Of a stretch of 64,000 bases of DNA, positions 51,153-61,043 are shown piece after piece (position 1 is the stretch's first letter; every line of letters begins with the position of its first letter). The notes beneath the pieces are model-generated. The model searched no databases. It saw nothing but the letters and a program-made list of their open reading frames with translations, and had not been told where the DNA came from. The translations under genes and the position numbers were made by a program. The stretch comes from Corynebacterium mycetoides (GTDB lineage Bacteria; Actinomycetota; Actinomycetes; Mycobacteriales; Mycobacteriaceae): positions 186,001-250,000 of the forward strand of contig NZ_LT629700.1 in NCBI RefSeq assembly GCF_900103625.1, in the 5' to 3' direction.

Positions 51153-53180
51153 TTAGAACGGGAATCCCGGGATGATGGAGCGCAGGAAGACGAGGATCTG
51201 CGGCAGGAAGCCACCGATGGCAGCTGCGATGGCCGCCGCGACACCGGCGAAGACGGTGGCCGCGCCGGCGAGGAAGCCGCCGCCGAAGCTGGAACCCGGG
51301 GCCGGTTCAGGGGCCGGTGCATTTGTGGAGTACACGGTCACGGGAACCGCGATGTCGGTGCCAGCGTCGGTGGTGATGCGCAGGGTCTGCTGTCCAACGA
51401 GGTCAGCCGGGATATCGAGGGTCACGGTGGCCTTGCCGGCCTCGTTCAAACCAGCCTCGCCGAAGTCGGGGTCGATAGCGACGGTGCGCCGCACGTCGCC
51501 AAGCTGGACGGTGACGGTCTCGGCAGTCTCGCCCTGGGTGTAGATCAGCGAGGTCAGCTCGAAGGTGGTCTCCTTGCCAGCGACGAGCGGCTCAGCGTAG
51601 CGCAGGCCGATGTCAGCCTGGCCGGTGCGCGGTGCAGGTGCGTCGCCGTCGTTGAGGTAGGCGTCCAGGTACTCCGTGAACGCGGAGATGTCCAAGTAGC
51701 CAAGCTGCGCGAGATCCGTGCCGTTGGTCAGGGCGGTGAACCCGTCGCCACCCTCAAGGAGGAACGTCGAACCTGCGACAACGTACTCGGCGTCCGGGTC
51801 GATCGGCTCGCCGTCGACGATAACGTTCGTGATGCGCTCGCCGTAGGCGCGGGTGGGGTCGTAGGTGTAGGAGACGTTGTCGGAGACACCGAGCGACAGG
51901 CGCGGGCGGGAAGCCTCCGGGTCGGTGTCCTTCCACTGCTGCTCGAGAGCTTCGATGAAGTCGGAGCCCTTGAGGGTGGTGTAGGTGATCTCGTTGCCGA
52001 ACGGCTGGACGGAGAACGCTTCCGCGAAGGTGACGTCGCCCTCGAGGAGATCCGCGCGCACGCCACCCGCATTCATCACCCCGATGTCTGGGGTGACCTG
52101 CGAGTTCTGGGCGACTCCCCACTTGGCCACGTTGGCGAGCAGGTTGTTGAGCTGGGACTCGACACCGCGGTTGGAGCCGCTGTCCGCATCGGCGTTCTTG
52201 CCGCGGTAGAGGGTCTCGCCGAGGGTGCCGATGACCTTGGAACCCTCGACCTCTGCCTCGTCGAGCGCCGCGTCGATGACGGTCTGGATCTCAGCGTCGG
52301 GGGTGGTGCACGCCATGATCGTTTTAGCGTCCAGCAGTTCCGCCTTCTGGACGGTCAAATCGTCTGTTGCGGAATCGTATGCGAAATCGATGTTGGCGAG
52401 ACCCTTGGAGTACTCGCCTGCCTGGAAGATGATGGGGAATGTTTCGGTATCTGCCGGCTGGATGAACTCGTGGGTGTGGCCCATGAAGACGGCGTCGACG
52501 TTCTCCGACCATGCGTCAGCGGGGATGTTACCTTCGTGGGGCAGGGCGATGACGACGTCAGCCTCGTCGGAGTTGGTCAGCTCATCAGCGAGGGTGTTGA
52601 TCGACTCAACCGGGTCCTGCCAGGTGATGCCCTCGATGCCGGACGGGGAGACGAGGTCGGGCATGTCGTCGGTCACGGAACCGATGAAGGCGACCTTAAC
52701 GCCGCCGAGCTCCATAATGCGGTAGTCCTCGATCTCGCCCTCGTTCTTCTCCAAGCCGTCCGCGTTGGCAGCGAGGTAGGTCCAGTCAGCCTCGCGGACG
52801 ACGCGTTCGGTCAGGTCAGCCTGGCCCTTGTCGAACTCGTGGTTGCCCACGGCCGAGACATCCAGGCCCATCATGTTCATGATCTGAATGGTCGGTGCGT
52901 CGTCCAGAATCATGGACGCAAACGGGGAAGCACCGATGAGGTCGCCGCTGGAGGTAAACGCGTGGTTACGCCCCTCCGCAGCCTCGTCAACTGCGCACTT
53001 CAGGGCAACGGCACCGGGAATGCCGTCCTTTGCGTCTTGTTTCCAACGACCGTGGAAGTCGGTGATGTTGGAGATAGTGAACTCGCCGTCGGTCTGAGCC
53101 GAGGCGAGGGGTAGACCGGAGATCGCGAGCGCGCTGACGGACGCAGCAGCGACGGCCGTGAGCGAAGGGCGGAACCGCAT
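51153..53180 (-). CDS. Secreted 5'-nucleotidase / UshA-NucH-like phosphoesterase
   Basis: This 675-residue protein has a signal peptide (MRFRPSLTAVAAASVSALAI ... ASA), an N-terminal metallophosphoesterase domain and the C-terminal 5'-nucleotidase substrate domain. Metal-site motifs are NITDFHGRW, SSGDLIGASPF, AVGNHEFDKG, ALPHEG and MGHTHEF. The C-terminal domain has VMNAGGVRADL and TYTTLKGSDFIEAL. A beta-sandwich-like segment, a Pro linker and a hydrophobic tail follow. It would dephosphorylate extracellular nucleotides. The open frame extends far upstream antisense to the next gene; the true start is ATG 53180. Confidence 0.9.
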   Translation of the reverse strand: MRFRPSLTAVAAASVSALAISGLPLASAQTDGEFTISNITDFHGRWKQDAKDGIPGAVALKCAVDEAAEGRNHAFTSSGDLIGASPFASMILDDAPTIQIMNMMGLDVSAVGNHEFDKGQADLTERVVREADWTYLAANADGLEKNEGEIEDYRIMELGGVKVAFIGSVTDDMPDLVSPSGIEGITWQDPVESINTLADELTNSDEADVVIALPHEGNIPADAWSENVDAVFMGHTHEFIQPADTETFPIIFQAGEYSKGLANIDFAYDSATDDLTVQKAELLDAKTIMACTTPDAEIQTVIDAALDEAEVEGSKVIGTLGETLYRGKNADADSGSNRGVESQLNNLLANVAKWGVAQNSQVTPDIGVMNAGGVRADLLEGDVTFAEAFSVQPFGNEITYTTLKGSDFIEALEQQWKDTDPEASRPRLSLGVSDNVSYTYDPTRAYGERITNVIVDGEPIDPDAEYVVAGSTFLLEGGDGFTALTNGTDLAQLGYLDISAFTEYLDAYLNDGDAPAPRTGQADIGLRYAEPLVAGKETTFELTSLIYTQGETAETVTVQLGDVRRTVAIDPDFGEAGLNEAGKATVTLDIPADLVGQQTLRITTDAGTDIAVPVTVYSTNAPAPEPAPGSSFGGGFLAGAATVFAGVAAAIAAAIGGFLPQILVFLRSIIPGFPF

Positions 53181-53312
53181 GGGGAATCCTTTCAATAAAG
53201 GGCGGGTTGTTGTGCGGTTGTAACAATAAGATTTCGAGGTTGCTAACAGGCGCCTATCAGTTGAACTTCCGGTTAAGCCTGTTGCCGGAGGTGAACAGGT
53301 ATCTTCGACACC

Positions 53313-53819
53313 ATGACCTACCTGGATTCCGAGTACTTGGCGGGGCAGTCCTCGCTGACTGGACAAGCCCCCGACTTCGATACTGACAACCTCCCCAGCC
53401 ACCCTTTTGAGCTGTTCGCCCAGTGGTTCGACGCTGCCGTCGCCGCTGGTTGTGAGGACGTCCGGGCAACGACGCTCGCCACGGTGGATGAAAACGGTCT
53501 GCCGGATGCTCGAATGATGACCCTGATGGAGCTCACAGACAACGGTTTCTGCTTCGGCACCGGCGCGGCTTCGACGAAGGTCAAGCAACTGCGCGATAGC
53601 CCGGTCGCAGCGCTGAACTTCTGGTGGCAGCCGCTGAATCGTGCAGTGCGCGTGCGCGGCACCGCGCGCCTCCAGGATGCTCCGAACGAGCACTTCCATG
53701 TGTGGCGGATTGAGCCCATGCGGCTTGAATTTTTCCAGGCTGTGGACGCGCGCAACGCAACACGAGTCGAGTACAACTTCGAGGCGAACGGGTGGGTGGC
53801 CACGGTTCTTGACCACTAA
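53313..53819 (+). CDS. Pyridoxamine 5'-phosphate oxidase-family protein
   Basis: This 168-residue FMN-binding split-barrel protein matches PdxH over most of its length: PFELFAQWFDAAVAAGCEDV, ATVDENGLPDARMMTLMEL (FMN-binding Arg), TKVKQLRDSPVAALNFWW and NRAVRVRGTARL. PdxH proper is about 210-220 residues and ends in a conserved PLP-site segment that is missing here, so it may be a shortened PdxH or a related flavoprotein. It is divergent from the nucleotidase. Confidence 0.7.
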   Translation: MTYLDSEYLAGQSSLTGQAPDFDTDNLPSHPFELFAQWFDAAVAAGCEDVRATTLATVDENGLPDARMMTLMELTDNGFCFGTGAASTKVKQLRDSPVAALNFWWQPLNRAVRVRGTARLQDAPNEHFHVWRIEPMRLEFFQAVDARNATRVEYNFEANGWVATVLDH

Positions 53820-53901
53820 TGAGCACAAGTCCTAACTAGTGGAACGCGCCTCCCGGACGCTGGGATATTGTGTATGCGTCCCAGTACTTACGGAGGTTCA
53901 C

Positions 53902-54912
53902 TTGACTACTCACCCACCGTCCGCCCCGCAGGAAGTCAGCCGGGCAGACCGATCGGCCGCGATCGCCGTCACCGCTTTCCCCGCGTTCATCCTCGCGGGC
54001 GCGGCGTTGGCGTTCTTCGTTCCCGAGCCCTTCGCTCCGCTCAGGTCCTATATCACCTACTTCCTCATGATCATCATGTTCGGAATGGGGCTGACCCTGA
54101 CTATCCCGGACTTCAAGACGGTGGCGAAACGGCCGATCCCGGTGGTGATCGGCGTCGTCGCGCAGTTTGTCATCATGCCGCTCGGGGCGGTTGCGGTGGC
54201 GAAGCTGCTGAACCTAGATTCCGCGATCGCCGTGGGTCTGTTGATGCTCGGTTCGGTTCCCGGCGGCACCGCCTCCAACGTCATCGCCTACCTGGCCAAG
54301 GGCGACGTTGCCCTCTCGGTGGCGATGACAAGTGTGTCCACACTCGTCGCACCCATCATGACCCCGATCATCATGCTGCTCCTTGCCGGGGAGAATGTCG
54401 ACGTCAACGCTCGGGGAATGGCGTGGACCCTGGCCCAGACGGTCCTGCTTCCGGTGCTGGGCGGCCTGGTCCTGCGGTACTTGCTCGATGCGTGGATGGA
54501 AAAGATCGCCCCGGTTCTGCCGTGGATCTCCATCATCGGTATCGGCGGCGTGGTTTTCCCGACGGTCGCGGCCAACCGCAGCGCGTTGCTCTCGGTCGGC
54601 TTGATCGTGTTCGTCGCCGTCATCCTGCACAACGTGCTGGGCTTCCTGCTGGGCTATTTCTCCGCGCGCTTCACGGGCCTGCCGGAGAGTTACCGACGCA
54701 CAGTCGCCATCGAGGTAGGCACCCAGTCCGCGGGTCTCGCCTCCGGCATGGCGGGGAAGTTCTTCACCCCGGAAGCCGCGCTGCCGGGCGCAGTTGCGGC
54801 CGTGATGCACAACATCAACGGCGCGATCTACGCGTCGATTGTGCGCAGGTTCCCTACGGAGCGTGACGCGGGCGTCGATAAGCGAGAAGCTGTTACCGCG
54901 ACTGCTCGGTGA
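53902..54912 (+). CDS. Bile acid:sodium symporter (BASS) family transporter
   Basis: This 336-residue protein has about ten membrane segments and the BASS motifs YITYFLMIIMFGMGLTLTIP, LMLGSVPGGTASNVIAYLAK (crossover region) and EVGTQSAGLASGMAGKFF. I chose TTG 53902 because CGGAGG stands five bases before it; an earlier in-frame start has no such site. Substrates of bacterial BASS proteins include organic acids such as pantoate; not predictable here. Its end overlaps the convergent gene by 20 bases. Confidence 0.85.
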   Translation: MTTHPPSAPQEVSRADRSAAIAVTAFPAFILAGAALAFFVPEPFAPLRSYITYFLMIIMFGMGLTLTIPDFKTVAKRPIPVVIGVVAQFVIMPLGAVAVAKLLNLDSAIAVGLLMLGSVPGGTASNVIAYLAKGDVALSVAMTSVSTLVAPIMTPIIMLLLAGENVDVNARGMAWTLAQTVLLPVLGGLVLRYLLDAWMEKIAPVLPWISIIGIGGVVFPTVAANRSALLSVGLIVFVAVILHNVLGFLLGYFSARFTGLPESYRRTVAIEVGTQSAGLASGMAGKFFTPEAALPGAVAAVMHNINGAIYASIVRRFPTERDAGVDKREAVTATAR

Positions 54913-56176
54913 TCTCCGGCTGCTCGAGGAGTGAATCCTCGAGCACCTGCTCCGGTACCACCGCTGCCGGCTGTTCCTCGACGCTGAGCACCTCCGTCGT
55001 CTCCACCGCCGGCTGGTTGATGCCGAAGAAGGTATCGAGGCCCTTGACGTTGAACTGCGTGGAGTTGTAGCGGCTGTTGTTGTAGGTGTTCCACTGGGAG
55101 ATGACGAGGTCCATGTTCGCCAGCGTGGAGCCGGGAACGATGTATGCGCCGTAGGGCTGGGAGAAGTTGAGCGGCGTCTGCTCCTCCTGCCAGCGGCCGT
55201 TTCTTGCGATTACGGCAATGGGCACGGCGCTCCAATCCTGGGCGAGGGTGTCGGAGATGCGGACCTCGATCTGCAACGTCTCCTCGTTGAACATAGCCAG
55301 GACCCAGTGGCCCTCGATGAAACGCAGGTTCATCTCACCGGCCTGGACGTTGTCCTTCAGAATCGGCGTGCCGGAGCTCGACCACACACCCGTCGACGGG
55401 TTGTAGAGTTCCCACTTCGAGCGGTTTCCAATGTCCTCGAGCTGGAAGCGCGACAGGTAGACCGGATGGTCGCGCTTAAATGACGACGACACCACGTAGA
55501 TGTAGCCGTCCTGTCCGCGCTCCCACGAAATGAGGTCTCCCATCCCGCCCATGTACGAGGTGGAGGTTTTTCCTACGCTTGTCCAGTTGCGTCCGTAATC
55601 TGTGGACTTCCAAATCTCTGTGCGCTGGACGTTGCCGATGCCCTTGTTCCACATGCCCTGCATGTACAGTGTGCCGTCGATGTTGATGATGTCGGAGGGG
55701 ATCAGCGTCAGATTGTCGACGTGCTCGTAGTCGAGCAGTTGCTCGACGCGGTCGCCCGCATTGAGAGGGCGGATGATCTCGATAATGCCGTTGACGAGCT
55801 CGGCAACGACACCGACCGGGCTCATCCACTCGCCGCGCAGGCCGGTCTCGCGGAAGGAGTCGCCGAAGATGAGCGCGAAGGTGCCGTCGTCAAGCGGGGC
55901 CATCACGCCGAGATCTCCCGAGCGGAACCCGACCAGGTCCGAGATGCCGGGGCCGAGGATGTCGCCCATGATCTGCACGATGTACTCGCCGGGCATGACC
56001 ACCGGCGCACCGGGCCCCTTCTGCGTGGGGTCCGGCAGCTTCGGGCGCGGATTGCTCGAACCCCTGGAGCTCATGGAGCTCAAGGAGCTCTGTGCGGCGG
56101 CCGTCGGTGCAGTCATGAGGCCGGCGGCCAGGGCACCGGCGGTCAAGAGGGCAAGTGTGCGGGAGGGCAGGCGCAT
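54893..56176 (-). CDS. Secreted DUF4185 protein
   Basis: This 427-residue protein has a signal peptide (LALLTAGALAAGLMTAPTAAA) and a beta-propeller-like body of the DUF4185 family, with FALIFGDSFRETGLRGEWMS, TEIWKSTDYGRNWTSVGKTS (sialidase-type Asp-box) and FSQPYGAYIVPGS. The tail is acidic and Pro/Glu-rich. A carbohydrate-related envelope function is suggested by the fold, not shown. Confidence 0.82.
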   Translation of the reverse strand: MRLPSRTLALLTAGALAAGLMTAPTAAAQSSLSSMSSRGSSNPRPKLPDPTQKGPGAPVVMPGEYIVQIMGDILGPGISDLVGFRSGDLGVMAPLDDGTFALIFGDSFRETGLRGEWMSPVGVVAELVNGIIEIIRPLNAGDRVEQLLDYEHVDNLTLIPSDIINIDGTLYMQGMWNKGIGNVQRTEIWKSTDYGRNWTSVGKTSTSYMGGMGDLISWERGQDGYIYVVSSSFKRDHPVYLSRFQLEDIGNRSKWELYNPSTGVWSSSGTPILKDNVQAGEMNLRFIEGHWVLAMFNEETLQIEVRISDTLAQDWSAVPIAVIARNGRWQEEQTPLNFSQPYGAYIVPGSTLANMDLVISQWNTYNNSRYNSTQFNVKGLDTFFGINQPAVETTEVLSVEEQPAAVVPEQVLEDSLLEQPEITEQSR

Positions 56177-56231
56177 CGTCGAACTCGCTTAGAAAGAGGG
56201 GCCAGAAAAACACTTCGACACTAGCAAACAC

Positions 56232-57221
56232 TTAAGGATGTCGCCGACGATGACGGCCGCCGCGTGAGCGTCCCTGATGTTCGCGGCGTAGGCGAAGCTT
56301 TTCCATCTCGGTGAGGTAAGTTGCCGACGAGGCGCGGAAGCTGGTGGTCGGGGTGAAGTCGACGGAGGGCGCGGGTGCTGTGGTGGCACCGTCGGCGGTA
56401 GGGCTGGAGACTGGGCGGGAGTGGGCCGTCGGCGTGGAGATGTCGTCTGCGTCGACGGCGGCGTTACGCTCGACCGTGATAGACCACGTGCCGTCGGGGA
56501 ATGTCGTCACCGTCCACGCCCGCTTCGGCTCGTCAGCAGGAATCGTTAAAGGTGGGACGACATCCGGGTCGGGGGAGGGTTCCGATACGTCGAGTCCGAC
56601 CATGCCGTCGACGATGTGGGCTCGGGCGAAAACCGTTTCTTCGCCGACGAAAGCCGATAGAACGGTATTGTCTTGGTCGCTGAAGGTGCCCAGCACGCGG
56701 CCGTCGAGCGTGGCCACGACAGCGTCGCCGAGTACGGTCAGTCCGACGAGCCACTGCCCTGGTGAACGCATGTCGAGTTCGCCGCCCGTGAACTCGCCCG
56801 CGGAGGTGTCCACGACAAACATGTCCCCCGGCGGCAGCACCACGGCCCCGGTGGGCGCATTGTTGCGCGGCACCGACACGAGCGCCGGAGGGAGAAAGAC
56901 GTCCACCGCGAAGCGGCCTAGTGCTGGGTCTAGGCGTACGCCGGCGAGCGTGGCGGGCACGAGACCGGAGCCGTGGACCCGCTCAAGGGGAGTGAAGCGG
57001 CTGCGGTGGGACGCCGCGATGCCACCGATCACGGAGTCGCCGCTGCGCACGCGCCAGCCACCCGTCAACGGGTCCGGCTCCAAGTGGACGTTGATGTACG
57101 AGGTTCCGTACACGCTGGGAGTGTCGGAGACAACGAACGCTTGGACTACGTTGTCGACCGGGATTTCTTCCGCAGCCCCCCACGCCGACGGCGCGAGGGG
57201 GTAGACAGTCGAACCATTCAC
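56232..57221 (-). CDS. Hypothetical protein with basic C-terminal tail
   Basis: This 329-residue protein has no signal peptide that I can see. It starts MNGSTVYPLAPSAWGAAEEI. The centre is a beta-rich segment (WLVGLTVLGDAVVATLDGRV and LSAFVGEETVFARAHIVDGM) reminiscent of the C-terminal sandwich of GH32-type enzymes. A Pro/Thr linker leads to a His/Arg-rich end (RREHQGRSRGGRHRRRHP). I do not recognise the family. It is 55 bases upstream of the DUF4185 gene on the same strand. Confidence 0.6.
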   Translation of the reverse strand: MNGSTVYPLAPSAWGAAEEIPVDNVVQAFVVSDTPSVYGTSYINVHLEPDPLTGGWRVRSGDSVIGGIAASHRSRFTPLERVHGSGLVPATLAGVRLDPALGRFAVDVFLPPALVSVPRNNAPTGAVVLPPGDMFVVDTSAGEFTGGELDMRSPGQWLVGLTVLGDAVVATLDGRVLGTFSDQDNTVLSAFVGEETVFARAHIVDGMVGLDVSEPSPDPDVVPPLTIPADEPKRAWTVTTFPDGTWSITVERNAAVDADDISTPTAHSRPVSSPTADGATTAPAPSVDFTPTTSFRASSATYLTEMEKLRLRREHQGRSRGGRHRRRHP

Positions 57222-57224
57222 GCT

Positions 57225-57641
57225 CTAGTGCTCGTCGGCGTCAGCGTCCGCCTTGGTGGCGTGGAAGGTACCGGGCTTGTGCTCCGGTGGTGCGTAGATG
57301 GAGTAGAGTTTCGCCGGTTCATCTCCCTCGTTAACGAAGTTGTGCCACTTGCCCGCGGGGACGAAAATGGCGTCGTCGCCGTGGACTGTCTCGTCGAGCT
57401 CCAACTCCGACTCACTGGTTCCGATCATGGCGCGCAGCGATCCCGACTCGAGGCGGAGGAATTGATCGTGGCCGTCGTGGATTTCCGCTCCAATCTCGCC
57501 TCCCGGCGGGATGGACATAACGGTCAGCTGCAGATTCTTGCCCGTCCACAGCGTGTCGCGGAAGGCCTCGTTGTCCACCGTGGCCTTTTCGATGTTGACC
57601 GCGTACGGGTTCGGACCCTTGTCGCTCTTGCTTTGGGACAT
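57225..57641 (-). CDS. Cupin-domain protein
   Basis: This 138-residue protein has both cupin motifs: GGEIGAEIHDGHDQFLRLES (His, His/Asp and Glu ligands) and VPAGKWHNFVNEGD (the last His). The tail is rich in Asp and Ala. Likely a metal-binding small-molecule enzyme or sensor. The start is MSQSKSDKGP, 57641; the twelve upstream codons lack an RBS. Confidence 0.83.
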   Translation of the reverse strand: MSQSKSDKGPNPYAVNIEKATVDNEAFRDTLWTGKNLQLTVMSIPPGGEIGAEIHDGHDQFLRLESGSLRAMIGTSESELELDETVHGDDAIFVPAGKWHNFVNEGDEPAKLYSIYAPPEHKPGTFHATKADADADEH

Positions 57642-57694
57642 GAAGTTTCTCCTTACGTAACCGGGGAGGTGTGCCATCTAGGGTACGCGGATAT

Positions 57695-60037
57695 CTACGC
57701 GGTGAACCGTTTCACGTGCTTTCCGGTCACCGAATGTGGGTGGCCCGCAATGGCGGATGGCGTGCCCTGCGCGACAACGCGTCCGCCTGCAGATCCCGCG
57801 CCGGGGCCGAGGTCGATGATGTGGTCGGCCCGGGTGATCACTGCGGGGTTGTGCTCGATGACGATGACCGTCGCCCCCTTGTCCACGAGGCGGTCGAAAA
57901 GGCCGACCAGCGTGGCGGAGTCCGCGACGTGGAGGCCGGTAGTTGGTTCGTCGAGCACGAACATCGTGGCCTTGTCGGTGAGGTGGCTCGCGAGCTTGAG
58001 TCGCTGGCGCTCGCCACCGGAAAGCGTGGTCAGGGGCTGGCCGAGCGTGATGTAGCCCAGCCCCACGTCGACAAGGTGCCCGGCGATGCGCGCGGCGGCG
58101 GCGACCTTGTGCTCTGCGTCCGCGAAGAACTCGGCGGCCTGGGAGGCGGGCATGTCCAGCACCTCGGCGATGTTTAGGCCCCCGAAGGTGTGCACGAGCA
58201 CGGCGTCGTCGAAACGCTTGCCCTCGCATACCTCGCAGGGCACGTCGACGCCCTGCATGATGCCCAGATCGACGTAGACCACGCCCGCGCCCTTGCAGTT
58301 GGCGCACGCGCCCTCGGAGTTGGGGGAGAACAGCGCGGGTTTGACGCCGTTTGCTTTAGCAAAAGCCTTGCGGATCGGGTCGAGCGCTCCCGTGTAGGTG
58401 GCGGGGTTGGAGCGGCGCGACCCGGAAATGGGGGACTGGTCGACCCACACGGTATTCTCGTCCAGCGGGATCGTCAGGGCGAGCGAGGACTTGCCCGAGC
58501 CCGCCACACCCGTGATCACCGTGAGCGTGCCGCGGGGGATGTCCACGTCGACGCCGCCGAGGTTGTTGGCGTCGGCGCCCCGGACCTCGATCACGCCGTC
58601 GCCGCCGCGGCACTCGGCATCAGGCTTGAGCGCGTAGCTCTCGCTCAGGTGGCGCGCTGTCACGGTGTCGGCGCTCCGCAGCTGCTCCACGGTGCCCTCG
58701 AACACGACGTTGCCCCCGGCACTACCCGCGCCCGGGCCCATCTCCACGACGTGGTCGGCGATCTCGATGGTCTGCGGCTTGTGCTCCACGACGAGCACGG
58801 TGTTGCCCTTATCCCGCAACTGCAGCAGCAGCGTATTCATCCGCTCGATATTGTTCGGGTGGAGCCCGGCGGTGGGCTCGTCAAAAACGTAGGTGACATC
58901 GGTCAACGCGGAGCCTAAGTGGCGGATCATCTTGATGCGCTGCGCCTCGCCCCCGGAAAGCGTCGAGCTGGGCCTGTCGAGCGTGATGTAGCCCAGGCCG
59001 ATGGTGACGAAGTGCCCCAGCGTTTCCCGGATCGCGCCGACGAGCGGCGCCACGGCCGGAGTGTCGACACCCTCGATCCATTCGGCGAGGTCGGCGACCT
59101 CCATGGCGCACAGTTGCGCAATGTTCGCCCCGTTGATGCGGGACTCCAGCGCGTGCGGGGCCAGGCGCGTGCCCCCGCAGGCGGGGCAGGGCCCGGAGGT
59201 GACGGCGCGCTCGACGAACTCGCGCATCGCCTTTTGCAGGCCCTCTTTCTCCTTGCTCAGCAGCGACTTGGTCAGTTTCGGGATCAAGCCCTCGTAGGTG
59301 GTGTTGAAGCCCAGGTAGTCCACCTTCTGCGGCTGCGCGTAGAGCAGCATGTGCAGCTGCTCGTCCGTGAAGTCGGCGACGGGGGTGTCAGCCGGGAAGA
59401 AACCGGACTCCGCGTAGTGGCGCAGCTGCCAGGAGCCGGGCTTGTAACCGGGGACGGTAATCGCGCCGTCGTCGAGCGATTTTTGCTTGTCGACGACTTC
59501 GTCAACGTCGAAGGTGGAAGCCCGGCCCGTCCCCTCGCAGGCGGGGCACATGCCGCCGGTGCGTTTGTAGTCTCTGAGGATCTTCTTGGTACCCCTGGCG
59601 TCGGTAAGCACGCCGCCGCCGCTGACGGAGGGCACATTGAAGGAGTAGGCGCCGGGGCCGCCCGCGTTGGGCTCGGCGATACGGGAGAACAGGACCCGCA
59701 GCATGGCCGTAGCGTCGGTGGCGGTGCCCACGGTGGAGCGGGCGTTGGCGCCGAGCTGGTCCTGGTCGACCGTGATCGCGGTGGTCAGGCCCTCGAGGCG
59801 GTCGACGTCGGGACGCGCCATCGACGGCATGAACCCCTGCACGAAGGTGGAGTAGGTCTCGTTGATCAGGCGGCGCGACTCGGCCGCGATGGTATCGAAC
59901 ACGAGAGAGGATTTCCCCGAGCCCGACAGCCCGGCGACAACGGTCAGGCGGCGCTTGGGGATGGTCAGCGAAACGTTGTTGAGGTTGTTCTCGTTGGCCC
60001 CGACCACGACGATCGCGTCGTGCGCGTCGGCGTTCAT
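57695..60037 (-). CDS. UvrA paralogue (UvrA2/DrrC-like ABC protein)
   Basis: This 780-residue protein has two ABC modules with Walker A loops GLSGSGKSS (near residue 38) and GVAGSGKSS (near 512), signature motifs LSGGEAQRIKM and LSGGERQRLKL, and Cys pairs of the zinc modules (CPACEGTGRAS, CPACGGTRL, CANCKGAG, CEVCEGKRF). UvrA proper is about 950 residues; the missing length is in the UvrB-binding and insertion regions. Such shorter paralogues (UvrA2, DrrC) are linked to DNA damage tolerance or resistance to DNA-binding drugs. Its ATG overlaps the DUF808 stop by 4 bases. Confidence 0.85.
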   Translation of the reverse strand: MNADAHDAIVVVGANENNLNNVSLTIPKRRLTVVAGLSGSGKSSLVFDTIAAESRRLINETYSTFVQGFMPSMARPDVDRLEGLTTAITVDQDQLGANARSTVGTATDATAMLRVLFSRIAEPNAGGPGAYSFNVPSVSGGGVLTDARGTKKILRDYKRTGGMCPACEGTGRASTFDVDEVVDKQKSLDDGAITVPGYKPGSWQLRHYAESGFFPADTPVADFTDEQLHMLLYAQPQKVDYLGFNTTYEGLIPKLTKSLLSKEKEGLQKAMREFVERAVTSGPCPACGGTRLAPHALESRINGANIAQLCAMEVADLAEWIEGVDTPAVAPLVGAIRETLGHFVTIGLGYITLDRPSSTLSGGEAQRIKMIRHLGSALTDVTYVFDEPTAGLHPNNIERMNTLLLQLRDKGNTVLVVEHKPQTIEIADHVVEMGPGAGSAGGNVVFEGTVEQLRSADTVTARHLSESYALKPDAECRGGDGVIEVRGADANNLGGVDVDIPRGTLTVITGVAGSGKSSLALTIPLDENTVWVDQSPISGSRRSNPATYTGALDPIRKAFAKANGVKPALFSPNSEGACANCKGAGVVYVDLGIMQGVDVPCEVCEGKRFDDAVLVHTFGGLNIAEVLDMPASQAAEFFADAEHKVAAAARIAGHLVDVGLGYITLGQPLTTLSGGERQRLKLASHLTDKATMFVLDEPTTGLHVADSATLVGLFDRLVDKGATVIVIEHNPAVITRADHIIDLGPGAGSAGGRVVAQGTPSAIAGHPHSVTGKHVKRFTA

Positions 60038-60960
60038 CGCGCTGCAGCCTTCCGCGCACGGGTGACAAGGTTGAGGAGGGCGACGACCAGCATGCCTGTG
60101 ATCAAGCCGACGACGAGCGAGGTGCCCGTATCGACGAGCCAGGCGGCGAGGCCGGCCCCGCCGACCGCCTCCTGCCCGGCCACGATGAGCTCGTGGAGGA
60201 AGTGGACGCCGAAGACCTCGTCCAGACCGCGGATGATCAGGTGGCCGCCGACCCACAGCATGGCGACGGTGCCGATGATCCCGATCGCGTTGAGCACGTA
60301 CGGCATCGCCTTGACCAGCGCGCGCCCCAGGCGCGGCGTGCGGTCGCGGCGGATCATGCCGAGGCCGATGTCGTCGACCTTGACCAGCAGCGCGACCGCC
60401 CCGTAGACGGCGAGGGTGATGAAGATGCCCACCGCGGCGAGGACGGCCGCCTCCATCCAGATGGGCTCGTCCTTGACCTCGTCGAGGGAGATGATCATGA
60501 TCTCGGCGGAGAGGATGAGGTCCGTGCGGATCGCGCTGTTGACCAGGCTGTCCTCGTCCTTCGGGTCCTTGTCCGCTGCTTTGTCCTCCGCCTCGTGCCC
60601 GCGCGGGGAGAGCTTGTGCAGGATCTTCTCCGCGCCCTCGAAGCACAAGTAGGCGCCGCCCACCATGAGGATGGGCACCAGCGCCCACGGCGCGACGGCG
60701 TTGAGCAGGAGTGCCGCCGGGAGGATGAACAAGAGCTTGTTGCGGAAGGAGCCCTTCGCGATGCGCCAGATCATCGGGAGCTCGCGGGCCGGGGTGACGT
60801 CCTGGACGTACTGCGGGGTCACGGCCGCGTCGTCGATGACCACCCCGGCCGCCTTCGCCGAGGTCTTGGCCGTCATGGCTGCGACGTCGTCGACGGACGC
60901 GGCGGCTGTGCGCGCGATCAGGGCGACGTCGTCAAGCAGGGCGAGAAGGCCACCTGCCAT
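60034..60960 (-). CDS. DUF808 family membrane protein
   Basis: This 308-residue protein has the DUF808 N-terminus (MAGGLLALLDDVALIARTAA, then ASVDDVAAMTAKTSAKAAGV), about five membrane segments, the block EADILS-like DLILSAEIMIISLDEV, and FGVHFLHELIVAGQEAVGGA. The function is unknown; some relatives are named YedI. It is translationally coupled to the UvrA paralogue. Confidence 0.85.
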   Translation of the reverse strand: MAGGLLALLDDVALIARTAAASVDDVAAMTAKTSAKAAGVVIDDAAVTPQYVQDVTPARELPMIWRIAKGSFRNKLLFILPAALLLNAVAPWALVPILMVGGAYLCFEGAEKILHKLSPRGHEAEDKAADKDPKDEDSLVNSAIRTDLILSAEIMIISLDEVKDEPIWMEAAVLAAVGIFITLAVYGAVALLVKVDDIGLGMIRRDRTPRLGRALVKAMPYVLNAIGIIGTVAMLWVGGHLIIRGLDEVFGVHFLHELIVAGQEAVGGAGLAAWLVDTGTSLVVGLITGMLVVALLNLVTRARKAAAR

Positions 60961-61043
60961 GGTGGGCCCCCTTTCTCGTGGAGGTGATCTGTGCGGGACA
61001 CAGAAAGCCTAGTGCACCTGATGGGCTTCGGTAGGGTGTGATC

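Noticed and set aside
53181..53828. N-terminal extension of the nucleotidase frame
   Set aside because: It is antisense to the PNPOx gene, and the signal peptide begins at the ATG at 53180.
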